DNA of 64,000 nucleotides, taken from assembly GCF_900258515.1 (NCBI RefSeq), contig NZ_LT984884.1, forward strand, positions 1,860,550 to 1,924,549, written 5' to 3'. The position numbers and the translations under genes are program-made. Positions 25,743 to 34,102 of this stretch are shown here, piece after piece. The notes under the pieces were generated by a model, which saw only the letters and a list, made by a program, of their open reading frames with translations, was not told where the DNA came from and did not search any database. Source of the DNA: Lentibacillus sp. Marseille-P4043. Lineage in GTDB: Bacteria > Bacillota > Bacilli > Bacillales > Amphibacillaceae. The first letter of the stretch is position 1, and every line of letters starts with the position of its first letter.

Positions 25743-26740
25743 GCAACGGTTTGTTTTAGACCGGATTTAAATGAAACGACAGGTTGCCAACCTAATGATT
25801 GCCGGAGTTTTGTATCGTCAACAGCATACCTTCGATCATGACCTTGACGATCCGTAGTAAACAAAATAAGTTCTTTAAAACTATGAATGGACGAATGTGC
25901 CTTAATTTCCGGTTTCAATTGATCCAGGATGTCGCAAATTTCCGTAGCAATCGTGATATTCGTCCGTTCATTTCCCCCACCGATATTATATGTTTCTAGT
26001 CTATTTCCATGATGGTAGATAAGATCCAAAGCACGACAATGATCTTCTACATAGAGCCAGTCGCGAATATGTTGACCATCACCGTAAATAGGGATCGGTT
26101 GTAAGGCGAGCGCGTTTGCAATGATTGTGGGAATTAGTTTCTCCTTATGCTGTCTTGGCCCATAATTATTCGAACAACTGGAGATAACGACATTCATTCC
26201 AAAGGTGGAGCCAAAGCTTTTGACAAGTAAATTGGCACCCGCCTTTGATGCGCTATAGGGATTTCGTGGATCATATGGTGTCAGTTCATGAAATTTACCT
26301 GTTGCGCCGAGCGACCCATAGACTTCATCAGTAGAAATGTGATGGAATCGCCTTTCTGTGAGCACATCTTGTTTTTCCCATGCATTTCGAGCTGCCTGCA
26401 TAAGAACCGTCGTACCGATAACGTTCGTTTCGACAAACTGTTTAGCATCTTGGATAGACCTGTCGACGTGAGATTCTGCAGCAAAATGGATGACACCAGA
26501 AATATCAAAGTCTGTAAAAATTCTATTTATCAATGTTTCATCGGTAATATCACCGTTTATGAAATCATAGCCTTGATGCTTTTCTGCTTCATCTAAGTTT
26601 GCTGTTGATCCAGCATAAGTCAGTTTATCAATATTCAGTAGTAGTTCATCAGGATACTTTTCCAAAAAATACGTAATGAAATTAGATCCGATAAATCCCG
26701 CTCCACCGGTTACAAGCAGTGTTGGTTTCTGTTTATTCAT
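25706..26740 (-). CDS. rfbB: dTDP-glucose 4,6-dehydratase
   Basis: A 344-residue SDR-extended enzyme that makes dTDP-4-keto-6-deoxyglucose. The NAD motif GGAGFIGSN, the substrate segment ESHVDRSI, STDEVYG and the catalytic YSASKAGAN are all present. It overlaps rfbA by 8 bases. There are no RfbC or RfbD genes in the window, so the keto sugar goes to the 4-amino branch and not to rhamnose. Confidence 0.95.
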   Translation of the reverse strand: MNKQKPTLLVTGGAGFIGSNFITYFLEKYPDELLLNIDKLTYAGSTANLDEAEKHQGYDFINGDITDETLINRIFTDFDISGVIHFAAESHVDRSIQDAKQFVETNVIGTTVLMQAARNAWEKQDVLTERRFHHISTDEVYGSLGATGKFHELTPYDPRNPYSASKAGANLLVKSFGSTFGMNVVISSCSNNYGPRQHKEKLIPTIIANALALQPIPIYGDGQHIRDWLYVEDHCRALDLIYHHGNRLETYNIGGGNERTNITIATEICDILDQLKPEIKAHSSIHSFKELILFTTDRQGHDRRYAVDDTKLRQSLGWQPVVSFKSGLKQTVAWYVNQWEKVIL

Positions 26741-27665
26741 TTTCCACCAGTCCTAACATTGGATTCTGATCGATGGATTCCCAGTATTGTTGTGTATGTT
26801 TGCGGCCGGCAATTTCTAGTAAGTATTTTCCATAATCATTCTTTTCCATCGATTTTCCCTTTTTCATTAGCATTTCATTATCGATATACCCCATGTAATA
26901 GGAGATTTCCTCCAAACAAGCGAGCTTAAAACCTTGGCGTTGCTGAATATTTTTCACAAATTCTGCCGCATCAAACAGGGAATCATGCGTTCCAGCGTCC
27001 ATCCAGGCAAACCCTCTCCCTAACAATTGAACGTCTAACTCTTCTCGTTTTAAATATTCCTTGTTTAAGTCGGTAATTTCTAATTCTCCACGCTTTGAGA
27101 AACTGAGTTTTCTAGCAAAACTGGCGGCGCGGTGGTCATAAATATACAACCCTGTTACGGCAAAATCTGAGCGCGGCTCCACTGGTTTTTCTTCCAGTGA
27201 AATCACTTTTTGTTGATGGTCAAATTCGACAACACCAAATCGTTCTGGGTCCTTTACTCGATAGCCAAATACGGTTGCATGTTTATGGTGTTTGATTGCA
27301 TTTCTTAGTAGAGTCGTAAACCCTTGCCCGTAGAAAATGTTATCACCAAGTATTAGGGTGACATCATCCTTTCCAATAAAATCCTCGGCAATCATAAATG
27401 CTTCCGGAATTCCATTTGGCTCAACCTGTTCCTCGTATGAAAGCGAAATTCCAAGCTCTGACCCATCACCTAATAATTCCTCAAACCGGGGCCTATCAGC
27501 GGGAGTGCTGATGACCATTATTTCTTTCATGCCGGCTAGCATTAATACAGATAATGGATAATAAATCATTGGTTTATCATAAACTGCTAAAAGATGTTTA
27601 TTAATACTATTTGTGCTTGGTGACAATCTTGTTCCACTTCCACCAGCAAGTATGATGCCTTTCAT
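26733..27665 (-). CDS. rfbA: Glucose-1-phosphate thymidylyltransferase
   Basis: A 310-residue nucleotidyltransferase that produces dTDP-glucose. The ATG at 27665 starts MKGIILAGG and follows AAGGGATGAT; the longer open frame upstream is not coding. The signature GGSGTRLSP, the KPMIYYPLS block and the LGDNIFYG metal site are present. It is first in the leftward sugar operon. Confidence 0.95.
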   Translation of the reverse strand: MKGIILAGGSGTRLSPSTNSINKHLLAVYDKPMIYYPLSVLMLAGMKEIMVISTPADRPRFEELLGDGSELGISLSYEEQVEPNGIPEAFMIAEDFIGKDDVTLILGDNIFYGQGFTTLLRNAIKHHKHATVFGYRVKDPERFGVVEFDHQQKVISLEEKPVEPRSDFAVTGLYIYDHRAASFARKLSFSKRGELEITDLNKEYLKREELDVQLLGRGFAWMDAGTHDSLFDAAEFVKNIQQRQGFKLACLEEISYYMGYIDNEMLMKKGKSMEKNDYGKYLLEIAGRKHTQQYWESIDQNPMLGLVENE

Positions 27666-28067
27666 GAATATCATCCCTTCGTTTAATCTGGTAAGTTTCA
27701 TTTTAAAAACGGGAATTTGCCGAAACATCCTAAAAAGTTCTAATTACAAATAAAAAAGGATCTCTTACCAAGCTATTGCCTTTTTTTAGAAAAATAATCT
27801 TACAATTTCATTTCATTTTGGTTAGGGGGATGTAAAAATAGTGATTGGGCTGTTATGGCTGGATTTTCGAATGCTTAATTAGCCCTTGTTCAAGAAGATT
27901 AGGTTTAAAAACAATGTAGAATAAAAGTAACAATTTCAAGAAACAACAGTGTCTAACACCAATATTAACTTGTAATCCCTTCCATATACATGCTAGAATT
28001 TTAATTAACTGTGTTAAAATTCAGAAATAAACAGCCACTCAAAAATATAGGATAATGGGAGGATGCA
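27666..28067. other. Intergenic region upstream of the sugar operon
   Basis: About 400 AT-rich bases between divergent genes. The only structure seen is AAAAAAGG (27752-27759) facing CCTTTTTTT (27779-27787). I find no confident gene or promoter, although the rfbA promoter must lie on the reverse strand here and that of the next gene near 28000. Confidence 0.4.
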
Positions 28068-28301
28068 ATGATTCAGATTAATTTTCTAACGGCGGATCAA
28101 ATTGCCACACGTATGGGAAACGCTTCGGACGCTATCCAACAAGCAACTGACAAAACCATTTCAAAAGACGAACGAACGACTCTCACTGTGAATCAGAAAG
28201 CGCAAGATATCAATCAACAAGCCAAGGAACTTGCACAGCAGTTAACTTTTCAACAAACCATTCAAAATATTCAGTTGGTCGCAGAAGAATTTGAACGATA
28301 A
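28068..28301 (+). CDS. Small hydrophilic protein of unknown function
   Basis: A 77-residue protein with a good GGGAGG ribosome site. It is helical, rich in Gln, Thr and Ala (segments such as NQKAQDINQQAKELAQQL), and has no signal peptide. The N-terminal INFLTADQIATRM looks like a short globular cap. I do not recognise the family. It is followed 37 bases later by a lipoprotein gene that may share its transcript. Confidence 0.7.
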   Translation: MIQINFLTADQIATRMGNASDAIQQATDKTISKDERTTLTVNQKAQDINQQAKELAQQLTFQQTIQNIQLVAEEFER

Positions 28302-28338
28302 AATGTTCAAATCTATGTTGACAGCAGGGTGACGACTA

Positions 28339-28953
28339 ATGAAGAGGATATTCTATTTTTTAGTAATATTTACGGTATGTTTAACGGTAATTGGATGTCA
28401 AACATCTACAAAGAAAAATGGAGATGATGATGCAGATAGTCAGAAAATCAAAGATGAAGTAAATGATGGAAATAGGGGAAAGGACATGAATGGGATTGAT
28501 ATTTATGAATTTGCTTTTATAGGGAAAGCACCAGAAGCTAAAGAAAAGCATTCATTGCGAAAGGTAATTAAAGTATACTTCAGTGATGGGAGCATATCTG
28601 AAATGAATGAAGTAGCAATTGATGTTGCAAGTAAAGAGATTTATAAAAATCCTTCGATGCGTAATCGTGGCCTCCGCTTTAATAATGGGACGATTAAATT
28701 TTACGAAGCCGAACAGGTAATGGAGATTTTAGAAAAACATGAGGTTCAAAAATGGAAGCGTAATTATACTTTTGAAGATCCAACTTCTTATCAGGATGGT
28801 TACAGTTGTTCACTTTGGCTTCAATATGAAGACGGAACAGTTCAAAAATATAGAGGAGAAGGTACCGATAAGGATGATATTACACCTGATAATTTTGATG
28901 AATTTGCTGCGGATTTAAGCAACTTTGTAGATGAGAGACTGGGAGAAAAATAA
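28339..28953 (+). CDS. Lipoprotein of unknown function
   Basis: A 204-residue protein with a type II signal peptide: MKRIFYFLVIFTVCLTVIGC, with a lipobox cysteine at residue 20. A charged linker (about 24-50) precedes a globular domain with alternating beta-strand character (KVIKVYFSDGSI, CSLWLQYEDGTVQKY). AGGGTGAC precedes the start. It would be anchored at the outer face of the membrane. No family is recognised. Confidence 0.8.
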   Translation: MKRIFYFLVIFTVCLTVIGCQTSTKKNGDDDADSQKIKDEVNDGNRGKDMNGIDIYEFAFIGKAPEAKEKHSLRKVIKVYFSDGSISEMNEVAIDVASKEIYKNPSMRNRGLRFNNGTIKFYEAEQVMEILEKHEVQKWKRNYTFEDPTSYQDGYSCSLWLQYEDGTVQKYRGEGTDKDDITPDNFDEFAADLSNFVDERLGEK

Positions 28954-29030
28954 TTGTGTGTGCTAGGTACCCGAACTATTTTGAATTGTTTGGGTTCCTG
29001 GTATGCAAATCGAGAAAAGGGGCCTTTCTA

Positions 29031-29981
29031 ATGATTACGATTCACGATATCCATCAAGCACGTAAGCAGATTACGGAAATTATTCACGAAACACCGATTA
29101 TAAAATCACAACAGTTATCCGCTATTTGTGGAAATGACATTTATTTAAAGGGAGAACATTTGCAGAAAACAGGAGCGTTTAAGATTAGGGGAGCGACAAA
29201 TAAAGTCAAGCAGGTTGTTAAAGATGGTGCAACATTTGTAACAGCTGCTTCATCTGGTAATCACGGGCAGGCTGTTGCATATATCGCAAATGTACTAGGA
29301 GTATCTGCGACAATTGTTGTTCCTGAAGATGCGACATGGAGCAAGATTCAAGCGATCGAAGCATATAACGGAAAAATTGAAAAATGTGGATTTACTTCTG
29401 CAGAACGCCTTCCTCGTGCCCAGGAATTGGCTCGGGAAAAAGATGGAGTGTACATACCACCATACGATGATCCGTTTATCATTGCTGGACAAGGCACTGT
29501 AGGTTTGGAAATTCTTGAACAGCTTGATGATGTGGATGTAGTTGTTGTTCCGATCGGTGGAGGTGGATTAATTTCCGGAATCCTAACGGTGATAAAAGAA
29601 ACGAAACCCAATGTGAAAGTTATCGGAGTCGAGCCGGAAATTGCTAATGATACACTTTTGTCATTGGAAAAAGGTGAAATTACTACAATTCCGGAAACAA
29701 GAACCATTGCTGATGGACTCCGAACAAGTCAACCTGGTGATGTAACATTTCCGATTGTTCAAAAATACTTGGATGAATTGGTACTTGTCAGTGAGGAAGA
29801 AATTCGTCAGGCGTTATTTTTCGTTTTAGAACGAATGAAACAGCTAATTGAACCTTCAAGTGCTGTGACAGTTGCTGCAGCAATGTTTGGAAAGTTAGGG
29901 GTTAAGGACAAAAAAGTGACATGTGTCCTTTCTGGCGGGAATGTGGATGTACGAAAACTCGGTGAGATTTTCCCAGAATAA
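29031..29981 (+). CDS. Threonine/serine dehydratase family PLP enzyme
   Basis: A 316-residue fold-type II enzyme, a paralogue of the eutB-like gene. The ATG at 29031 follows AAAAGGGG. The Schiff-base lysine is Lys51 in GAFKIRGATNK, with SSGNHGQAVAY and the phosphate loop PIGGGGLISG. The short form without an ACT domain fits catabolic threonine dehydratase, serine racemase or 3-hydroxyaspartate dehydratase. Neighbours do not help. An upstream inverted repeat (GGTACCCGAAC and GTTTGGGTTCC) could be regulatory. Confidence 0.85.
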   Translation: MITIHDIHQARKQITEIIHETPIIKSQQLSAICGNDIYLKGEHLQKTGAFKIRGATNKVKQVVKDGATFVTAASSGNHGQAVAYIANVLGVSATIVVPEDATWSKIQAIEAYNGKIEKCGFTSAERLPRAQELAREKDGVYIPPYDDPFIIAGQGTVGLEILEQLDDVDVVVVPIGGGGLISGILTVIKETKPNVKVIGVEPEIANDTLLSLEKGEITTIPETRTIADGLRTSQPGDVTFPIVQKYLDELVLVSEEEIRQALFFVLERMKQLIEPSSAVTVAAAMFGKLGVKDKKVTCVLSGGNVDVRKLGEIFPE

Positions 29982-30037
29982 ATAATAATTGTTAAATTAG
30001 GGCTTTTTTCGGCGTAAATAGGTCAATTATATCTTAA

Positions 30038-30192
30038 TTGAGACTCCCACGTCTAAAGACGCAAGCCCTAGACCTTACGGTGAAACGGGTGGGATTCTTG
30101 CATGACTAAGCGTTCGCAATTCATTTCTGCTTTGAACAGCCTACAAGGTGGGGGCATCTCATTGCCACTCATAGGGCAGAACATATAGTTCC
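30038..30192 (-). ncRNA. Candidate omega RNA (reRNA) at the right end of the IS
   Basis: TnpB nucleases use an RNA transcribed from the 3' end of tnpB through the element's right end, with the guide taken from flanking DNA. The 155 bases after the tnpB stop have no gene and contain paired segments, including the terminal GTGGGATT / ACTCCCAC hairpin. The guide would read leftward from about 30037. Inferred from family knowledge. Confidence 0.45.
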
Positions 30193-31269
30193 CTACGCTG
30201 ATCGACTATTACCATCAACCACAGGTGCATATCGAATATTCATAGCACCTACTAAATCACGATGTTTTGTGAATCCGCACTTACACCTGTATTTTCTGTC
30301 TTTTGCTTTATTCTTTTCAGAACAATCCGGACACGTTTGGCTTGTGTATGCAGGGTTCACATATTCAACTTTAATTCCTTCTAAATTCGCTTTGTATTCA
30401 ATGAACTGCGATAGACGATAGAATGACCATGTGTTCAAGTTCTTTTCGTTTTTGCGACTTGTTCGTGTCGTCTGTCTAATGTTCGCTAATTGTTCTAAGC
30501 GAATCACAGAAATTTTATTGTCTCTAGCAAAATTAACAATGGCACGACTAATCTTATGGTCTTGATCTTCCATCCAACGTTGTTCTTTATCTTTTGAACT
30601 GCGAATAGCATTTAACTTTTTCTTTTTTCCTAATGCTATACGAACAGAACGAAACTTTCTCTTTTTAAACTTGTTCTGGCTGCCATTACCAAAGAAGCGT
30701 ACCTTTTCATCGTCTGTTACAGCGACAGCAGGTACTTTAAGACCTAAATCCACCCCCATGACTTTTACACCAGTTCCCTGAACAGTGGGAATTGTGACAG
30801 AAATTTGTGCAATCCATTTGTCCGCCTTTTTCGTGATACGTAGTGTACCTAATTTATGTTTTAACAAATCAAAATTACGGTTATCCTTATCTACCAATAA
30901 GGCACAAATAGGTGTTTTCTTTGCTTTTCCGTCAATCATGATTGGCATGGAAATATGAGTGAGGTCAAAAGAATAATTTTGATTGTTCCAAATACAAACT
31001 GGCTTCTTCAATACTGGAACCGTTTCAAATTTAGTTTTCTTTGCCTTCTTAAAAACACTTTTAGCATCTTTGATTGCTTGGTTTTTCACCGCACTTGGCA
31101 GAGGTACATCAATATTTTTACTGGATTTCTTGGTGACTTTCTTTTCTTTCGCCATTTCAGACACAAGAGTATTAATCGTTGAAATGTACGTTTTACTCAT
31201 TTTCGTCAACGTTAAATCCTGTTCTTTGGTAGGTAACAATTTGATTTTCACAGTGATTGTTTGTGACAT
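30193..31269 (-). CDS. tnpB: RNA-guided endonuclease TnpB
   Basis: A 358-residue IS605 OrfB protein. The ATG at 31269 (MSQTITVKI) is chosen; the longer frame overlaps tnpA. RuvC residues are Asp174 (MGVDLGLK), Glu259 (IRLEQLAN) and Asp338 (KHRDLVGAMN), and the zinc finger has Cys313, Cys316, Cys329 and Cys331. All are intact, so the nuclease should work. Known function: cuts DNA next to a transposon-associated motif using an omega RNA, favouring element retention. Confidence 0.93.
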   Translation of the reverse strand: MSQTITVKIKLLPTKEQDLTLTKMSKTYISTINTLVSEMAKEKKVTKKSSKNIDVPLPSAVKNQAIKDAKSVFKKAKKTKFETVPVLKKPVCIWNNQNYSFDLTHISMPIMIDGKAKKTPICALLVDKDNRNFDLLKHKLGTLRITKKADKWIAQISVTIPTVQGTGVKVMGVDLGLKVPAVAVTDDEKVRFFGNGSQNKFKKRKFRSVRIALGKKKKLNAIRSSKDKEQRWMEDQDHKISRAIVNFARDNKISVIRLEQLANIRQTTRTSRKNEKNLNTWSFYRLSQFIEYKANLEGIKVEYVNPAYTSQTCPDCSEKNKAKDRKYRCKCGFTKHRDLVGAMNIRYAPVVDGNSRSA

Positions 31270-31273
31270 AATT

Positions 31274-31672
31274 TCACCCCCTTGTTTTTTGTTGTTCAAC
31301 ATATTGCTTAATGGTCTGGCTTGATACATTTCCAGCAGTCGAAACAAAATAAGAACGTGTCCACAAACTCTGCAAGTGTTGAAGGTGTGAAAATTCTTCA
31401 CGCAATTGTTTAGATGTCACTCCCTTTATTTTTGCCATAATGTCCGTTGGGCTTAATGTTGGTAGTGCATTTAGAAACATGTGTGCATGATCTTTGTCAC
31501 ATTCTAAAGCAACAACTTTTACTTTTAGCGAATCACATATTTCATGCGTCATTTCTTTAAATCTTTGTTCTACTTTGGCATCCAGAAATATCTTCCTCCG
31601 ATAGCGAGGACAAAATACAAAATGATAGTTAATCAATGATACAGTTGTCTTTGTTCTTCTATATTCTTCCAT
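31274..31672 (-). CDS. tnpA: IS200-type Y1 transposase TnpA
   Basis: A 132-residue HUH transposase. The histidine pair lies in KDHAHMF (His62, His64) and the catalytic tyrosine in TIKQYVEQQ (Tyr124). It catalyses single-strand peel-and-paste transposition. The stop lies 4 bases before tnpB's start. Length is normal and the frame is intact. Confidence 0.93.
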   Translation of the reverse strand: MEEYRRTKTTVSLINYHFVFCPRYRRKIFLDAKVEQRFKEMTHEICDSLKVKVVALECDKDHAHMFLNALPTLSPTDIMAKIKGVTSKQLREEFSHLQHLQSLWTRSYFVSTAGNVSSQTIKQYVEQQKTRG

Positions 31673-31909
31673 ACTTATATTGCATCAGTTCATCATTATA
31701 ACTGCAACAAATATATAAAATTAAAGATAGTGGAATCTTCAAATACTTGAAGCACCACAAAACATTACAGTTAAAAGTGTCACTCCGTATTTGACCTCAC
31801 TATCATCCCATCCCTAAAGGGGGTACTATCGGACCGGAATGGGCTTTCTCGTTCGGAAAATCTGTAATAACATGATTGACTTTTCAATCCCTAATTAAGG
31901 AGTGAGCCC

Positions 31910-32767
31910 ATGACGCAAAAAATTGCTGTTGCGATACTTCATGGAGCAGGTACACCTGAGGAAAACTTTGCCGAGGAAATGATCAAAAAAGTTGCTGATG
32001 GTTTTTTAAAAAAATTTCAACAAGAAGATTTGAAACAGGAATTGGTGTTTGAACCGGTGTTTTGGTCGGAAGTATTTGAAGGAGAGCAGGAAAAACTTTG
32101 GAATCGGGTACAAAAAGATGCAGACCTTGATTACCATCGATTGCGGCAATTTACAATTGAATTTCTCGCCGATGCTGTGGCCTATCAGCCAACTACACTA
32201 GGCGCGCAAAACTATGACAAGGTGCATGCCATGCTTGCGGAATCACTTTGTAGATTAAAGCAAAAGGCTGGTCCTGATGCGCCATTATGCGTGATAAGTC
32301 ACAGTCTTGGCTCCATTGTTGCAAGTAATTATTTTTTTGATTTGCAATTTAGGCGGGAAAAGATAGGGACGTGGACAAAACAATCGATGGAAAATTCTCC
32401 ATTAGAAAAAGGTGATACACTCACACTTTTTTACACAATGGGGAGTCCAATGGCATTGTGGTCTTTACGATATATTGATTTTGGTTCACCCATTTATGTT
32501 CCTTCGCCAGTGTTGAAAAATTATTATCCAAATGTTCAGGGTGAGTGGCTTAATTTTTATGATAAAGATGACGTGCTTGCTTACCCATTAAAATCATTAA
32601 ATGATACGTTCCAAACCCATGTCACAAAAGATGTTGCCGTAAATGTTGGTGGAATGTTTACAAGCTGGAATCCATTTTCACATAGCAAGTATAATACCGA
32701 TAATGATGTACTTGAGCCAATTATCAATGGTTTGGTAAGGACATGGGAGGAAGTAAACAAAACCTAA
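31910..32767 (+). CDS. Alpha/beta-hydrolase-like protein, unknown
   Basis: A 285-residue cytoplasmic protein starting after AAGGAGTGAG. The nucleophile elbow ISHSLGSIVAS puts a serine at residue 132, and the N-terminal strand VAILHGAG is the oxyanion-hole region. These features point to an alpha/beta hydrolase of the lipase/esterase kind. A later aspartate and histidine cannot be assigned with confidence (DKDDVLAY and FQTHVTK are candidates). No substrate is evident. It lies downstream of the IS left end. Confidence 0.72.
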   Translation: MTQKIAVAILHGAGTPEENFAEEMIKKVADGFLKKFQQEDLKQELVFEPVFWSEVFEGEQEKLWNRVQKDADLDYHRLRQFTIEFLADAVAYQPTTLGAQNYDKVHAMLAESLCRLKQKAGPDAPLCVISHSLGSIVASNYFFDLQFRREKIGTWTKQSMENSPLEKGDTLTLFYTMGSPMALWSLRYIDFGSPIYVPSPVLKNYYPNVQGEWLNFYDKDDVLAYPLKSLNDTFQTHVTKDVAVNVGGMFTSWNPFSHSKYNTDNDVLEPIINGLVRTWEEVNKT

Positions 32768-32863
32768 AACACCACCATTCACCAGGAATAATATATGCCT
32801 AATGTTAAACAATAATGTTGAACAGGGATTTTCTGTTCCAAACCCCACGAGAGGTGATCAAAC

Positions 32864-33064
32864 ATGGCAAATGACAACAATAGTAATGATTTGTTAGTGC
32901 CTGGTGCGGAAAATGCAATGGAAAACATGAAACAAGAAATTGCAAATGAATTCGGCGTTCAGCCTGGAGCTGACACGACAGCACGTGAGAACGGATCGGT
33001 GGGTGGCGAAATGGTCAAACGAATGATTCAAATCGCCGAACAAAGTATGCAAAATCGAAAATAA
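32864..33064 (+). CDS. ssp: Alpha/beta-type small acid-soluble spore protein
   Basis: A 66-residue DNA-binding spore protein. GAGAGGTGATC precedes the ATG. The family motifs are present: the GPR protease site region [10 protein letters not shown] and the C-terminal [17 protein letters not shown]. It coats and protects DNA in the dormant spore and is degraded at germination. It is direct evidence that the organism forms endospores. It should be expressed in the forespore under sigma-G. Confidence 0.95.
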   Translation: MANDNNSNDLLVPGAENAMENMKQEIANEFGVQPGADTTARENGSVGGEMVKRMIQIAEQSMQNRK

Positions 33065-33071
33065 ATAGCAT

Positions 33072-33110
33072 ACACAAAAAGAGGACTCAACCCGAGTCCT
33101 CTTTTTGTGT
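33072..33110 (+). terminator. Strong terminator after ssp
   Basis: A perfect 17-bp inverted repeat, ACACAAAAAGAGGACTC and its complement, with a 5-base loop; the 3' arm contains a five-T run. Confidence 0.92.
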
Positions 33111-33242
33111 GGGACATGGGGACAGGTTTCTTGTCCCAGTCATGATGAGCGGGCGGCAGGGGGTAAACAGTCGATGGGACATGGGGTCAGCGAATTGTTC
33201 CCAAAAAAAAGCAATGGGACAACTAACCTGTCCCCATGTCCC
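33111..33242. repeat. REP-like inverted repeat element
   Basis: GGGACATGGGGACAGGTT (33111-33128) and its exact reverse complement (33225-33242) bound 132 bases that include two further partial copies (GGGACATGGGGTCAG, CAATGGGACAACTAA). I recall the same motif scattered in many unrelated bacterial genomes, where it behaves like a REP/RAYT-mobilised sequence. It sits directly between the ssp terminator and an esterase gene, whose 5' region it supplies. Confidence 0.75.
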
Positions 33243-33289
33243 AACTTTGTGATAAAATGGAATTGTCTAAAACTGGAGGAGGAAATGTT

Positions 33290-34048
33290 GTGGGGAATAA
33301 TAATCAGGTTATGAATGGTGCTGAGGAATTTTATTTTCTTGGTAATCAAACAGGAGTACTCGTGATTCATGGGTTTACAGGTTCAACACAAAGCATGCGT
33401 TTTTTGGGTGAACAGTTGGCTGATGTTGGTTTCACTGTATTTGGGCCAAGGCTTACCGGGCATGGAACTACACCGGAAGATATGGAACAAGCAACATATC
33501 ACAATTGGATGGAAACGGTTGAAAATGGGTTGAAAAAATTAAATGAGTCATGTTCGGAAGTGTTTGTTACAGGGCTATCAATGGGCGGTACACTCACACT
33601 TTACTTAGCAGAGCATCATCCTGAACTAAAGGGAATTATGCCGATTAACGCTGCAACACATATGCCTGAAATGAATGCTGCATACAAGGATTTATCTTCT
33701 ACAGATACGAGATTTGTTGATGGGATTGGTTCCGATATAAAAAAAGAAAATGTAAAAGAGCTCGCTTATGCTAAAACACCAGTGAAATCGATGAGAGAAC
33801 TTATAACTTTGTCAGAACAGGTTCGGAATAATTTGGGGAAAATTAACATGCCTACCCTTATTTTTTCGTCAGTAGAGGATCATGTCGTACCACCGGAGAA
33901 TTCACAAGAAATTTTTGAAACAATTTTAGCAGAAGACCGAAAGCTTATTTCATTGGATAACAGTTATCATGTTGCAACACTTGATAATGACAAAGAACAC
34001 ATTGCTGAAAAATGCATTGAGTTTGTCAAGGAAAAGAGTGCTTTATAG
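33290..34048 (+). CDS. Carboxylesterase, alpha/beta hydrolase
   Basis: A 252-residue esterase resembling the 30-kDa Est family of Bacillus and Geobacillus. The GTG at 33290 is chosen: GGAGGAGG lies 7 bases upstream, while the longer frame begins inside the repeat element. HGFTGS forms the oxyanion hole, TGLSMGG contains the nucleophile (Ser97), SSVEDHVV the acid and NSYHVATLD the histidine. It would hydrolyse short-chain esters in the cytoplasm. Confidence 0.9.
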   Translation: MGNNNQVMNGAEEFYFLGNQTGVLVIHGFTGSTQSMRFLGEQLADVGFTVFGPRLTGHGTTPEDMEQATYHNWMETVENGLKKLNESCSEVFVTGLSMGGTLTLYLAEHHPELKGIMPINAATHMPEMNAAYKDLSSTDTRFVDGIGSDIKKENVKELAYAKTPVKSMRELITLSEQVRNNLGKINMPTLIFSSVEDHVVPPENSQEIFETILAEDRKLISLDNSYHVATLDNDKEHIAEKCIEFVKEKSAL

Positions 34049-34102
34049 TAGCACGATTCCAAAATAAGCGGAAAACCTAACACTAAATAAGGAGACTTTT
34101 GC

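Larger units (their letters stand above)
30038..31840 (-). mobile_element. IS200/IS605-family insertion sequence with tnpA and tnpB
   Basis: The two genes point left, tnpA first, then tnpB. The right end (low coordinates) has the typical subterminal hairpin: ACTCCCAC near 30043-30050 facing GTGGGATT near 30090. The left end lies upstream of tnpA in non-coding DNA to about 31840. Both genes are intact, so the element may be active. Such elements have no inverted repeats and make no target duplication, so the exact ends are estimates. Confidence 0.8.

Noticed and set aside
20620..27665. Rhamnose (rfbABCD) pathway
   Set aside because: rfbC and rfbD are missing; the operon instead has a 4-aminotransferase and an acetyltransferase.
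30955..31324. Forward-strand open frames opposite tnpB
   Set aside because: They are antisense shadows of the transposon genes; low complexity and no start signals.
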